From NCBI GenBank assembly GCA_045639905.1, contig JAZUDZ010000021.1:1-51779 (forward strand): a stretch of 51,779 nucleotides of DNA, written 5' to 3'. The position numbers were made by a program, and so were the translations under genes. Shown here piece after piece: positions 1 to 8,315 of the stretch; within the stretch, counting starts at the first letter, position 1, and each line of letters opens with the position of its first letter. A model generated the notes under the pieces. The model made no database searches. It was given only the letters and a program-made list of their open reading frames with translations, and was not told where the DNA came from. Source of the stretch: RGIG426 sp045639905. GTDB taxonomy: Bacteria > Bacillota > Clostridia > Oscillospirales > Acutalibacteraceae.

Positions 1-132
1 ATAGAGGCGACGTGGACACGCCTGTAAGAATAAGGGTGGCCTGAAATCAGGTGGAAACTTAAATACCAAACTTCTTAAACGGAGCCAAATGGCTCCCAGA
101 AGCCCCCACTTCAAGTGTTAACTAAGTGGTGG
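1..132 (+). ncRNA. 3' part of a structured RNA, possibly 6S RNA
   Basis: No credible coding frame covers this edge, but the sequence forms a chain of local stems: AGGCG/CGCCT around 4-23, CCTGA/TCAGG around 40-53, GGAGCC/GGCTCC at 81-96, and CCCCCACTT with AAGTGGTGGG around 104-132 (one bulged T). The last element, with GAAGCCCCCACTT before and GGTGGGTAGTTC after, resembles from memory the 3' end of clostridial 6S RNA, the RNA that binds sigma-A RNA polymerase holoenzyme. The 5' part lies outside the window. No U-tract terminator follows, which would fit a processed 3' end. The family is uncertain; strand is inferred from the motif. It converges on rpiB. Confidence 0.35.
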
Positions 133-137
133 GTAGT

Positions 138-587
138 TCACTCCAATGTCTTTCCGTTTTCGATGTCGGAAATCATTGCCACACGACGTTCGTGTCTGCC
201 TCCATCAAACGGCGTCTCAAGCCAGATCTTGGCAATTGTTTTGGCCACCTCGATGCCGGTTGTCCGGGCCCCCATCGCCAACATGTTGCTATCATTGTGA
301 CGTCTGGTCATTTCCGCGCTGAATGTATCATGGCACAGCGCGCAGCGAATCCCTTTTACCTTGTTGGCGGCAATTGACATCCCGATGCCGGTACCGCAAA
401 TCAATATACCACGATCACATTCTCCGCTGGCAACAGCATTGGCGGCACGAGAAGCAAATATCGGATAGTCACAACTGTCTTCCGTATAGGTTCCGAAATC
501 TTTATATTCCAGGCCCATTTCTTCCATTAATTTCATAATTGTCTGCTTCATTTCCAAAGCAGCATGGTCACAAGCAATCGCAATCAT
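138..587 (-). CDS. rpiB: Ribose-5-phosphate isomerase B
   Basis: This enzyme interconverts ribose 5-phosphate and ribulose 5-phosphate in the cytosolic pentose phosphate pathway. The product is 149 residues, the usual size for RpiB/LacAB. It begins MIAIACDHAA, the family's substrate-binding start. Further on is CGTGIGMSIAANK, which holds the catalytic Cys and the phosphate-binding Gly-rich turn, then CHDTFSAEMTRRHNDSNMLAMG, typical of RpiB. The open frame extends 19 codons further upstream, but an AGGAGG sits 9 nt before the chosen ATG and the homologous start is there. It lies 49 bp after rqcH and is probably the last gene of the trmK-nif3-rqcH-rpiB unit. The allose-type isomerase RpiB/AlsB is the alternative. 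Confidence 0.93.
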   Translation of the reverse strand: MIAIACDHAALEMKQTIMKLMEEMGLEYKDFGTYTEDSCDYPIFASRAANAVASGECDRGILICGTGIGMSIAANKVKGIRCALCHDTFSAEMTRRHNDSNMLAMGARTTGIEVAKTIAKIWLETPFDGGRHERRVAMISDIENGKTLE

Positions 588-636
588 TTCTATTATCCTC
601 CTAGTATTTTTCATTATTGTATCGCAGTTTACAACG

Positions 637-2379
637 TCATTCAACCATCAATTTGTCACAAACCGCTTTTTCCGGTTTTACATAAATTGTCTGCTGGCTG
701 TCATAAATTACCTTTCCCGGTTTTGCACCGTTTGGTTTATGCACATGTTTTACAAGCGTATAATCTACAGGAACTTGGGCACTATCAAACGCCTTTGAAT
801 GATAGGCAGCCAAAACAGCCGCTTCTTCTAAAGTCCTATCGGGAACATCCCGATTTCTTGTTTCAATAATTGTATGAGATCCCGGTATATTCTTTGTATG
901 AAGCCAGATATCTCGTCCATGTGCAGTCTTTAAAGTAAGCAAATCATTTTGTCGATTATTTCTTCCCACATAGATATCAAAGCCGTCACTTGAAACAAAA
1001 TGACGTGGCGGAAGCGCAGACACAGACTTACGAGAAGTTTGTCTCCCTCGTAAATATCCAACGGAAATCAGTTCATCACGAAGTTCGGAAATGTCCTTTG
1101 TGGACGAGACACGAGACAAAGCATCCATCACCGTATCCAGATACACCATTTCCTCTTGCCCCATAGAAATTTGTTCGGCAAGGACCTGCTCCGCGACCTG
1201 AGCTTTTCTATATTCTTTATAATATCGCTGTGCGTTTTGCGGAACCGTTTTTGATACATCCAGCGGTATCCGGAGTTTACTGCATTCCGGATCATAATAA
1301 TTGATTACGTCAGCAAAAGAAGAACCTTTCGGAATATTACTGATATTCGCTGTCAACAAATCACCAAAAATTCGCTTTTCTTCGCGATTTTGTGCATTTT
1401 GAATTTCAAGTTCCTGCTTTGCGATTTTCTTTCGAAGACGTTCCTTGGCTGCCTGAATCGTTTTCCATAAATCTCTGGACTGCTGACGAAGACGTTCTTT
1501 TTCATCTTTTTCAGAATAATACGCATCCAGGAGAGCAGAAAAAGACTCCATTGGACGGCATGTAACAGGTTTCCCATATTGTTTAACATCCAGAAAACTG
1601 AAATCAAAAGGAACATCTCCGTCCTTATACAAAACATAAGGACAGACATTTGCGTTTTGCGGAAGGCTTGACAGTGAATTTTCAAGTTGCTTCCACTGCT
1701 CACCGGACATAAATACGGTATCGGAATCCTGTGTGATTTGATAAACCAATTCCCGGCAATTAAGTGGTGACAGTCCTGCTGTACAGGACAAAAGACGGTC
1801 AGCAATAGGCCCGTCGAGTTTTTTCATGCGAGATATAAATTCTGAAGCCGGATAAGACAACAAATCCAAATGGCCTTCAAGAAGAGGCGGACGCTCATAC
1901 AAAACACCGGGCAAAATCGGTCTGGTCGGTGATGTTTCAAAATCCACACGTCTGGTAGCATCCAGTATTTTCCCATCATTACCAACCAAAAGCACATTGC
2001 TATTGCGTCCCATGATTTCGACATAAAGGGATAGAATGATAGCATCCCCCAGCTCATTGTGAGATGAAAATCGGATTCCCAAAATTCGCTCTGTTCCGCA
2101 TTGCATAATCTCCTCAATTTTGGCACCGATTAAATACTTGCGCAAAAGCATACATAGCATTGGCGGAGAAGATGGATTCTCATACGCCTTTTTTGTCAAA
2201 TGAATTCGGGGCGACTGGACACGCGAAGAAATATAGACTTTATGAACTCCGTTTTTTCCGCGAGTATTAAGCAAAATCTCTTCTCGAGAAGGCTGATACA
2301 CTTTATCCACCCGATCTCCTACAAGTGCATCTTCTAATTCTGTTTTCAGCAAATGTAAAGCAAATCCATCAAGTGGCAT
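637..2379 (-). CDS. rqcH: RqcH (Rqc2/NEMF homologue, NFACT protein)
   Basis: A cytosolic ribosome-associated quality-control factor. In Bacillus subtilis RqcH binds stalled 50S-peptidyl-tRNA and directs C-terminal Ala tailing; it was formerly called fibronectin-binding protein FbpA. The 580-residue product has the usual order: NFACT-N from residue 1 (start MPLDGFALH), a Lys/Glu-rich coiled coil around 290-340, and a C-terminal NFACT-R domain with GRDIWLHTKNIPGSHTII and NGAKPGKVIY. The position matching the functional Asp-Arg pair (97-98) is Glu97-Arg98. The gene lies 19 bp after nif3. Family assignment is firm; tailing activity is inferred. Confidence 0.93.
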   Translation of the reverse strand: MPLDGFALHLLKTELEDALVGDRVDKVYQPSREEILLNTRGKNGVHKVYISSRVQSPRIHLTKKAYENPSSPPMLCMLLRKYLIGAKIEEIMQCGTERILGIRFSSHNELGDAIILSLYVEIMGRNSNVLLVGNDGKILDATRRVDFETSPTRPILPGVLYERPPLLEGHLDLLSYPASEFISRMKKLDGPIADRLLSCTAGLSPLNCRELVYQITQDSDTVFMSGEQWKQLENSLSSLPQNANVCPYVLYKDGDVPFDFSFLDVKQYGKPVTCRPMESFSALLDAYYSEKDEKERLRQQSRDLWKTIQAAKERLRKKIAKQELEIQNAQNREEKRIFGDLLTANISNIPKGSSFADVINYYDPECSKLRIPLDVSKTVPQNAQRYYKEYRKAQVAEQVLAEQISMGQEEMVYLDTVMDALSRVSSTKDISELRDELISVGYLRGRQTSRKSVSALPPRHFVSSDGFDIYVGRNNRQNDLLTLKTAHGRDIWLHTKNIPGSHTIIETRNRDVPDRTLEEAAVLAAYHSKAFDSAQVPVDYTLVKHVHKPNGAKPGKVIYDSQQTIYVKPEKAVCDKLMVE

Positions 2380-2398
2380 AGTGATTTCCTTTCATAAA

Positions 2399-3142
2399 TC
2401 AAATAATTGTTTGATATGGAGACGGTTCATCAAATACTTTCACCGGAATCTGCGGGAACGATTTCTGTAAGAAAGCAGCAAGTGCTTTAACCACAACATT
2501 TTCCGTTGCAAAATGTCCGGCAGAATATATGGTATACGCAGAATTATCTACCCATTCATGATGTTTTACTTCTCCGGTAAGGAACGCGTCGGCCCCACTT
2601 TCCAGCATTGCCTCCGATACAAAGTCACCGCCTCCGCCGCACACCATGGCAACGGACTGTATCGTCTTTTTCGTCAAATGCATTTGTACTGCGGTGTTCA
2701 GTTTACTCGAAACGGTTTTCCCGAAATCCACGGCATCCATTGGAAAATCCAGTTTAGCAACTCTTCCAATACCGTTACAAATCGATGTGGCATCATGAAG
2801 ATTCAAGGCTTCGCATAAACAATCGTTCACGCCACCCGAAGCCTTGTCCAGATTAGTATGGGCTGCAATGCAGCCGATTCTGTTTTGGATTAGTTTATAA
2901 AGAACGTCTGAATCCGTCACGGTCTTCGGCGGATGAAACAAGATGGGATGATGGGAAACAATAACATTAGTACCATATTCTGCAGCTTTTTTGACAGCTT
3001 CCTTGGTTACATCCAATGTTACGAGAATTCCGGTTACATCCTCCTCGTTCATTTCAACTTGCATTCCGGAGTTATCCCACTCCTCCGCTGTATCGAAGGG
3101 AGCCCAGGAGTTCAGGGCGGCCCATATATCTTTCATTTTCAT
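2399..3142 (-). CDS. Nif3-like dinuclear metal-centre protein (YqfO/GTP cyclohydrolase I type 2 family)
   Basis: A 247-residue member of the Nif3/YqfO family, hexameric proteins with a dimetal site whose physiological role is still debated. Seen in the sequence: the EEWDNSGMQ start block (about 20-28), the metal-ligand motif SHHP (H64, H65), AAHTNLDKASGGVND (about 93-107), GEVKHHEW and a C-terminal GHFATE. Many Bacillus members carry a central PII-like insert; this one is the short form without it. Its ATG overlaps the trmK stop as TGATG and is preceded by AGGGGG, so translational coupling is likely. The trmK-nif3 pairing is a classic Bacillota gene neighbourhood. Confidence 0.9.
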   Translation of the reverse strand: MKMKDIWAALNSWAPFDTAEEWDNSGMQVEMNEEDVTGILVTLDVTKEAVKKAAEYGTNVIVSHHPILFHPPKTVTDSDVLYKLIQNRIGCIAAHTNLDKASGGVNDCLCEALNLHDATSICNGIGRVAKLDFPMDAVDFGKTVSSKLNTAVQMHLTKKTIQSVAMVCGGGGDFVSEAMLESGADAFLTGEVKHHEWVDNSAYTIYSAGHFATENVVVKALAAFLQKSFPQIPVKVFDEPSPYQTII

Positions 3143-3849
3143 CAGGTATTCCCCCTATTCAATCGACTTTGTATCGTCTGTATGCACTCCTCAAGTTTTT
3201 TATAAGAGTCCGACCCTGCTTCATATTTTTTCGTCAAATTCATTAGATAACGAGTCAGGTTTTCCAAATACTGACGGTCAGATTCGGTCATAGTTTGAAT
3301 TCCGACACTTCCGGCAAAACATAGCGTAGTCGATGGCTGAATCGTTTCACCTGTATACACAGCACTAAAACATATATATGTATGTTTCTCATCTTGTGTC
3401 GTTTGCTCGGCAAGAACAGAAAAACCATTTTCAAATAAATACCGACGCACATCCTCTGCATGCGTCATTGGCTGAAGAATCAAATGTATTTGAGAAGATT
3501 GAACCCAAGGACAGGCTGATAATATAGAAACAATTGTCTCACCGCCCATTCCGGCGATGACAATTTCCTCTGCCTCGCCTTCCTTGACAGGTTCCAGTCC
3601 ACTTCCGAGCCTGCATTCGATTTGATTTTCATAGCCACAAACTTTAACGGTGTTTTTTGCATTTTCAAGAGGGCCGATACGGATATCACATGCAAGCGCT
3701 CTCGGAATCATCCCTTTCTGGCATAGATAAACCGGTAGATACGCGTGGTCTGTTCCGATATCCGCCAAAACTTTGCCGGGACACACTAAATCCGACACCA
3801 TTTGCAAACGGGTATCCAATTTTATTGTCTTATTGTTTTTCATATTCAT
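3142..3849 (-). CDS. trmK: tRNA (adenine(22)-N(1))-methyltransferase TrmK
   Basis: SAM-dependent enzyme that methylates N1 of A22 in tRNAs. The 235-residue product starts with a KLDTRLQMVSDLV helix and then the SAM motif VLADIGTDHAYLPVYL, which is diagnostic of TrmK/YqfN; GMGGETI and LILQPM follow in the Rossmann core. The C-terminal helical part (about 180-235) is coiled-coil-like, as in the family. Start choice is ambiguous (ATG here or two codons later). No Shine-Dalgarno is visible, because a GC hairpin ends only 6 nt upstream of the start codon. Translation may depend on read-through from the DUF1858 gene. Function is firm by homology. Confidence 0.9.
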   Translation of the reverse strand: MNMKNNKTIKLDTRLQMVSDLVCPGKVLADIGTDHAYLPVYLCQKGMIPRALACDIRIGPLENAKNTVKVCGYENQIECRLGSGLEPVKEGEAEEIVIAGMGGETIVSILSACPWVQSSQIHLILQPMTHAEDVRRYLFENGFSVLAEQTTQDEKHTYICFSAVYTGETIQPSTTLCFAGSVGIQTMTESDRQYLENLTRYLMNLTKKYEAGSDSYKKLEECIQTIQSRLNRGNT

Positions 3850-3855
3850 TCAAAG

Positions 3856-3879
3856 AAAGCGGGGTGATTGCCCCGCTTT
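3856..3879. terminator. GC hairpin between DUF1858 gene and trmK
   Basis: AAAGCGGGG and CCCCGCTTT form a 9-bp stem with a 6-nt loop. The hairpin starts 4 nt after the DUF1858 stop codon. On the minus strand the following tract is TTTCTTTG, so it may terminate only part of the transcripts, acting as an attenuator before trmK. Confidence 0.55.
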
Positions 3880-3883
3880 TTCC

Positions 3884-4066
3884 TTACGCATTCATTTTCT
3901 TTAAGATTTCTTCAACGTCAACCCCGTGAACGGCACAAGCCTGTTCCAGGGATTCTCCACGTGCAGATGGGCAACCTAGGCAGTGCATTCCCATTTCAAG
4001 TAAAATCGGAGCAACCTCCGGCTTTTGATCTAAAATGTCACCGATAAACATCTCTTTCGTAATCAT
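3884..4066 (-). CDS. DUF1858 (hybrid-cluster-associated redox disulfide) domain protein
   Basis: A 60-residue cytosolic protein that is a single DUF1858 domain, helical with a conserved CxxC (C29-L-G-C32) followed by PSARGE. The domain occurs alone or fused to redox and metal-cluster proteins and is presumed to act in disulfide or metal chemistry; its precise role is unknown. It has a strong GAGGAG ribosome binding site and a good promoter (TTGAAA-N17-TATAAT) just upstream, and a hairpin immediately after the stop. It is probably expressed mainly on its own, with partial read-through to trmK. Confidence 0.85.
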   Translation of the reverse strand: MITKEMFIGDILDQKPEVAPILLEMGMHCLGCPSARGESLEQACAVHGVDVEEILKKMNA

Positions 4067-4098
4067 ACTATCATCTCCTCTATTTGTAATCCTAGTCT

Positions 4099-4127
4099 AT
4101 TATAGCCCTCCCCTTTATGCATTTCAA
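4099..4127 (-). promoter_or_regulatory. Sigma-A promoter of the DUF1858/trmK cluster
   Basis: On the minus strand, TTGAAA and TATAAT are 17 bp apart, directly upstream of the GAGGAG and ATG of the DUF1858 gene. Its -35 lies 18 bp from the -35 of the divergent GntR promoter. Confidence 0.7.
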
Positions 4128-4145
4128 CAAAATTAAAAAAAATTG

Positions 4146-4174
4146 TTGACATGCACTTTTTTCAGTGATATATT
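4146..4174 (+). promoter_or_regulatory. Sigma-A promoter of the GntR-ABC operon
   Basis: TTGACA, 17-bp spacer, TATATT. The operator palindrome begins 2 nt after the -10 box and so covers the expected transcription start. Confidence 0.75.
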
Positions 4175-4175
4175 G

Positions 4176-4204
4176 CAAGTGTACTAACACAAATAGTACA
4201 CTTG
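4176..4204 (+). promoter_or_regulatory. Probable GntR/YtrA operator palindrome
   Basis: A perfect 11-bp inverted repeat, CAAGTGTACTA and TAGTACACTTG, with a 7-nt spacer. It sits between the -10 box and the ribosome binding site of the regulator gene. Its GTACTA...TAGTAC core is of the kind used by YtrA-subfamily GntR repressors, so autorepression released by an effector is the likely scheme (inference). Confidence 0.7.
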
Positions 4205-4223
4205 TAACAAAAGGAGTGGTTGC

Positions 4224-4601
4224 ATGTATATCATAGACAGCTTTTCCCGAAAACCGGTCTACGAGCAGATTGTAGAACAAACAGAAAAACTGATTCTCAT
4301 CGGTTCTCTTAAACCGGATGATCAAATGCCTTCTGTACGTTCCCTGTCTGTATCGCTGTCCATAAACCCCAACACAATACAAAAAGCGTATACGGAGCTG
4401 GACAACCGTGGACTCATTTGCAGTGTTCCGGGAAAAGGTTGCTTTGTAACAAAAGATGCTGTGAAACGTATTCAAAGTTTAAAACGAAATGAAGTTGAAG
4501 TTTTTGACAATGTTGTCAAAGAACTGGTCCTTGCCGGACTTTCTGCCGATGAACTGAAAGCCCGAATTGATTCCCTGTATAAAGGAGGAACTATCCAATG
4601 A
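4224..4601 (+). CDS. GntR-family transcriptional regulator, YtrA subfamily
   Basis: A 125-residue DNA-binding repressor. The N-terminal winged helix-turn-helix (about 5-75) shows PVYEQIVEQTEKLI, the PSVRSLSVSLSINPNTIQKAYTEL recognition block and the GKGCFV wing. The short helical C-terminal tail (about 80-125) replaces a large effector domain, as in YtrA. It starts after AAGGAG and overlaps the ABC gene by ATGA. YtrA-type regulators usually control the ABC transporter genes behind them and often respond to cell-wall-active peptides; the inducer here is unknown. Confidence 0.9.
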   Translation: MYIIDSFSRKPVYEQIVEQTEKLILIGSLKPDDQMPSVRSLSVSLSINPNTIQKAYTELDNRGLICSVPGKGCFVTKDAVKRIQSLKRNEVEVFDNVVKELVLAGLSADELKARIDSLYKGGTIQ

Positions 4602-5512
4602 TTCAAACAAATGGAATTACAAAAGAATTCGATGGATTCGTTGCCTTAAACAATGTCACATGTTCAATCCCAAGTGGTTGTATTTATGGTATGGTAGGCT
4701 CCAACGGAGCCGGTAAATCCACATTTTTACGCTGTATTACCGGTGTATATAAACCGGAAAAAGGCACAGTCTTGTTTGACGAAGAACCCATATGGGAAAA
4801 TCCTTCCGTCAAAAATCGCATCTCTTTCGTGCCGGATGATTTATATTTTTTACCTGGTGCCGACTTAAATCGCATGAAGCAGATGTATAAATCCGTCTAT
4901 CCGAAATTTGATGATGAACGATTCAATTATCTGGTCAACACATTCGGATTAAACCCGAAAAAGAATTTGGGAACGTTTTCCAAAGGAATGCGCCGTCAAT
5001 CCGCCATTTTACTGGCTCTTTCCTGCCATCCTGAGTATATGTTCTTTGATGAGACATTCGACGGACTGGATCCTGTTATGCGCAACCTTGTAAAAGGTCT
5101 CATTTGCCACGATGTTATTGAAACCAATGCAACGGCTATCATCACCTCCCATTCTCTTCGAGAGCTGGAAGACCTGTGTGATCAGCTGGCCCTTCTTCAC
5201 GAGGGTGGTTTGGTTTTGCAAAGTGATGTCCAGGACCTGAAAACATCACTCTTCAAAATTCAGGTGGCATTTAGCACACCATTTGATTATTCGATTTTGC
5301 AGGATGTGGATGTCAAACAGCATGTCCAGTCCGGTTCTGTTTACAATTTTGTCATTCATGGTAACAAAGAAGAAATTGTCGAGCGTTTCAAATCCGTCAA
5401 TCCTCTTTTAATTGATATCGTTCCGTTATCTTTAGAAGAAGTATTCACCTATGAAATGTCCGCGCTTGGATACGACTTTAACGATGTTCTCGGGAAGGAG
5501 GCCGCAAAATGA
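4598..5512 (+). CDS. ABC transporter ATP-binding protein (YtrB-like)
   Basis: A 304-residue ATPase expected on the inner face of the membrane with the next gene's permease. It has Walker A GSNGAGKST (34-42), the signature-like FSKGMRRQ, Walker B YMFFDETFDGLD and a switch His in TSHSLREL. The C-terminal 90 residues form an accessory domain common in bacitracin/lantibiotic-type and YtrB ATPases. ATGA overlaps at both ends couple it to its neighbours. Substrate cannot be read from the sequence. Confidence 0.9.
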   Translation: MIQTNGITKEFDGFVALNNVTCSIPSGCIYGMVGSNGAGKSTFLRCITGVYKPEKGTVLFDEEPIWENPSVKNRISFVPDDLYFLPGADLNRMKQMYKSVYPKFDDERFNYLVNTFGLNPKKNLGTFSKGMRRQSAILLALSCHPEYMFFDETFDGLDPVMRNLVKGLICHDVIETNATAIITSHSLRELEDLCDQLALLHEGGLVLQSDVQDLKTSLFKIQVAFSTPFDYSILQDVDVKQHVQSGSVYNFVIHGNKEEIVERFKSVNPLLIDIVPLSLEEVFTYEMSALGYDFNDVLGKEAAK

Positions 5513-7596
5513 AAAGGACCTCGCTTTTTAACGTAAAACTCTATGCAGAAGGCCTGCATCAAACAATGGTTTTCGGCATATTAACCATGATTATTACCGA
5601 GCTTGCCACATTGCTGGGATTCGCCGGTGCTTTAATCAGCCAATACTCCTTGCTAAGAGATTATTCCTACGGATACCTATTTGCGAACTGTGTAGCAGAT
5701 ATAACAACCATCTCCCCTCTGTTCACTTTTGCCAGCTTGATTTCCGCGCTGGTTTTACCGCTCATTCTGTTCGGCTTTATGAACAAAAGAAATCAAAGCG
5801 ATTTTTATCATGTTCTCCCGCACAAACGATCAACCATTTTCTTCAGCTTTACCTGTTCGATCCTTACATGGATTCTGGCAAATATGCTTTTGTCATTCGT
5901 GAGCGGATTCTGCCTGTATTCCTGTTTCCTTAAAGAAACCTATATTTACAGTTTCCCGGCACTGCTGAAATCCTTCCTAGCCGTATTTGTTATGGTACTT
6001 CTCGTTTATGCATGTACCATGCTTGCAAAAACCATTACCGGCACGCTCTTTTCCAATCTTATCGTAACCGCGCTAATTCTTTTCCTGCCACGTTTTATCC
6101 TGATGATGATTCGTTTGGTCGTGCTAAACGAAGTAGCCTCCGTTACTCATATGGCGTTCCCATTCGGTGAATTTAATATTCTTTGTAATTTCATGCGTTT
6201 CTACGGCGCCAATGATGTGTATTATTTTACCAAAGGCATTCTATACACCCTTATCCTCGCATTCATATATCTTTCTGCCGCCTTTTTCTTGTTTGGAAAA
6301 AGAAAAAGCGAAAGCGCCGGACAATCCTCTCCCACCCGCACCATTCAGGCGATTTATCGAATCGCGGTGGCCTTTGTTATCAGTATTGTCGGAACCCTTT
6401 TGATTGTCGACAGTATTCTGTCTAACCAGACCATTTCTGCGGAAGAGTATCTTGTAATCGCCGGCATATACTTTGCAGCTGTTATTGCATTTTTCGTTTT
6501 CGAAATCATCACAACAAAAACGTCGAAAAATCTTGTCCGTATTCTTCCCACTTTGCTGGTTGTCGTTGCAATAAACGTAATCACCGGATTCAGTACGTCG
6601 GCTATTTATAACGGATATCAGAAACCGTGTCCGGATATCAGCAAAATCAGTTATGTCTCCTGGAGTGATTATAATAATAACGGATTTACTTTTATTGCCG
6701 ACTACTCCGAGTCAAATGACTATTTCAACTTGCAAAGCGAAAAACTGCAACTAAAAGATCAAGCTTCGAAGAAACTCGCTGTTGATGCATGGACCGCCAG
6801 CATCAACAACTACTACGCAAATGAACCTTACGCCCCTTATGAACTTAAAGTTTGTTTGCAATCCGGCAAAACACTCTATAGAAATGTCAACTTGACAGAA
6901 TCCCAACAGGAAACACTCCTCAAGATTTTCCAAAACAATAAGGAGTATCAGAAAATCATCACAACGCTTCCTGATGCGACAGAAACAAAAACTTCTATCT
7001 ATCTTGACAACGGGAATAGGTTGTTTACCAAAGAAGAAGTCTTGTCCGTATACAATACATTCCGTGCCGAGGTTGCTGAAACCGGTAACACTTCTTATTT
7101 CACGGAATATGACAGTTCAATGGGGAACTTTGGATTTATCACCTTCTATGATGGACAACTGGTCCAGGGAAGCTTTAACCTGACAAATGCCTATCCAAAA
7201 ACAGCCCAGCTTTATATGGACTACGCAATGAAGCATGTTGACAAAGACCCCTCCTGGATACAAGAAGTCTTCTCCTCTGACAAACACTTCTATATAAACT
7301 GTATGTTCAGGGGCAGAGAAGACGGGGATTATTTTGATAATTCATGCAGTGACGACTCCCGCTGGGATCCGGAATATCAAAATGCTTTTGAAAAAGCCGT
7401 TGCCTGGTCCGGTCAACAGACAAAGATTGACATAACCAAGCCGTTCTATTGTTTTGAAATCACCATCGAACAAGAGGACGAAAAAGGCATATGGAAAACC
7501 AGTGAAAAATACTATTACATACAAGAACAAGAAACTCTGCCGGAATGTTTACAATATTTAATTAGCGATTTCAGAGATATTCAACCGATTGACTGA
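5509..7596 (+). CDS. ABC transporter permease-like membrane protein with large outer domain
   Basis: A 695-residue membrane protein. About 8-9 hydrophobic segments lie in residues 20-370 (first around 20-45, others near 78, 105-140, 150-175, 180-200, 240-265, 280-300, 320-340 and 345-365). The C-terminal half, from about residue 375, is hydrophilic, rich in Tyr, Asn and Asp, and is probably outside the cell. It most resembles the permeases of YtrA-YtrB type operons, though it is larger than most. It is the last gene of the operon and ends at a strong terminator. Export, sensing or detoxification roles are all possible; the sequence does not decide. Confidence 0.75.
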   Translation: MKRTSLFNVKLYAEGLHQTMVFGILTMIITELATLLGFAGALISQYSLLRDYSYGYLFANCVADITTISPLFTFASLISALVLPLILFGFMNKRNQSDFYHVLPHKRSTIFFSFTCSILTWILANMLLSFVSGFCLYSCFLKETYIYSFPALLKSFLAVFVMVLLVYACTMLAKTITGTLFSNLIVTALILFLPRFILMMIRLVVLNEVASVTHMAFPFGEFNILCNFMRFYGANDVYYFTKGILYTLILAFIYLSAAFFLFGKRKSESAGQSSPTRTIQAIYRIAVAFVISIVGTLLIVDSILSNQTISAEEYLVIAGIYFAAVIAFFVFEIITTKTSKNLVRILPTLLVVVAINVITGFSTSAIYNGYQKPCPDISKISYVSWSDYNNNGFTFIADYSESNDYFNLQSEKLQLKDQASKKLAVDAWTASINNYYANEPYAPYELKVCLQSGKTLYRNVNLTESQQETLLKIFQNNKEYQKIITTLPDATETKTSIYLDNGNRLFTKEEVLSVYNTFRAEVAETGNTSYFTEYDSSMGNFGFITFYDGQLVQGSFNLTNAYPKTAQLYMDYAMKHVDKDPSWIQEVFSSDKHFYINCMFRGREDGDYFDNSCSDDSRWDPEYQNAFEKAVAWSGQQTKIDITKPFYCFEITIEQEDEKGIWKTSEKYYYIQEQETLPECLQYLISDFRDIQPID

Positions 7597-7599
7597 CAA

Positions 7600-7639
7600 A
7601 ACAAATCCGATGTGCGATTACTCGCACATCGGATTTGTT
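7600..7639. terminator. Bidirectional terminator
   Basis: A perfect 18-bp stem (AACAAATCCGATGTGCGA and its complement) with a 4-nt loop lies between the convergent permease and ECF genes. Its A/T-rich outer stem gives T-rich tracts on both strands. Confidence 0.85.
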
Positions 7640-7641
7640 CT

Positions 7642-8262
7642 TTAAAGTCTTTGTTTTTGAATCGCAGTAACCACAGCCGTTCCGATTAATATGTTTACTG
7701 CAATTTCAATAAGAGCATTCCATCCTGCAAACAAAAGGAACAAAGCAATAATGGATTTAACAGCTCCACCGAATAAAGAAATCAGCTTTTCACTATGCAT
7801 AAAATCATTGGCATAAAACAGCCAAAACGAACCGATAAACAGCACCGTATTCAAGGCGGATGTCAATCCACAGCAAATCCCGCTTGTAAGCAGTCTATGG
7901 TCTGTCTTTTCTAAAAACCATTTGTACAGAAGTCCCGGAATCCATCCGCAAAGTACGCGTGGAACCACACAGGCAACAAACAAGCAAACCGCCTGTTTCC
8001 AGCCAAGTCCGAGAATCACTACACCGAGGGCATCCATACCGAAAATACAGGTTGCAAAACTGGTTAAGCCAAAGACAAGACCAAGAATGGCGCCTGCAAT
8101 CGGCCCGCAAACTAAAGCACCGACCGCCACAGGGAGTGTGTTTAATGTCAGCTTAAATGGTCCTATCGGAATATATCCGATTCCAGTCACTGTCATGAGT
8201 ATGATCAGCGCTGCCATAATGGCCGTAAAAACCATCGTAAACATATTAATTTTTTTTGTCAT
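7642..8262 (-). CDS. ECF transporter S component, probably for pantothenate
   Basis: A 206-residue integral membrane protein with six hydrophobic segments, the expected size for an energy-coupling-factor S component. The first helices and the motif GYIPIGPFKLTLNTLPVAVG followed by GPIAGAILGLVFGLTSF are typical of this fold, including the basic residue ahead of the loop. S components bind the vitamin and dock on a shared EcfAAT module encoded elsewhere. Pantothenate is inferred only from coaX two genes upstream in the same operon. It has a strong AGGAGG site and ends at a bidirectional terminator. Confidence 0.8.
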   Translation of the reverse strand: MTKKINMFTMVFTAIMAALIILMTVTGIGYIPIGPFKLTLNTLPVAVGALVCGPIAGAILGLVFGLTSFATCIFGMDALGVVILGLGWKQAVCLFVACVVPRVLCGWIPGLLYKWFLEKTDHRLLTSGICCGLTSALNTVLFIGSFWLFYANDFMHSEKLISLFGGAVKSIIALFLLFAGWNALIEIAVNILIGTAVVTAIQKQRL

Positions 8263-8315
8263 TATATTTACCTCCTGCTGCTGTTTCCTTTCGAAATACA
8301 GCGCATAATAATAGA

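Noticed and set aside
7922..8308. Plus-strand frame of 128 codons opposite the ECF gene
   Set aside because: It is a shadow of a hydrophobic membrane protein gene that has a good SD and family motifs on the other strand.
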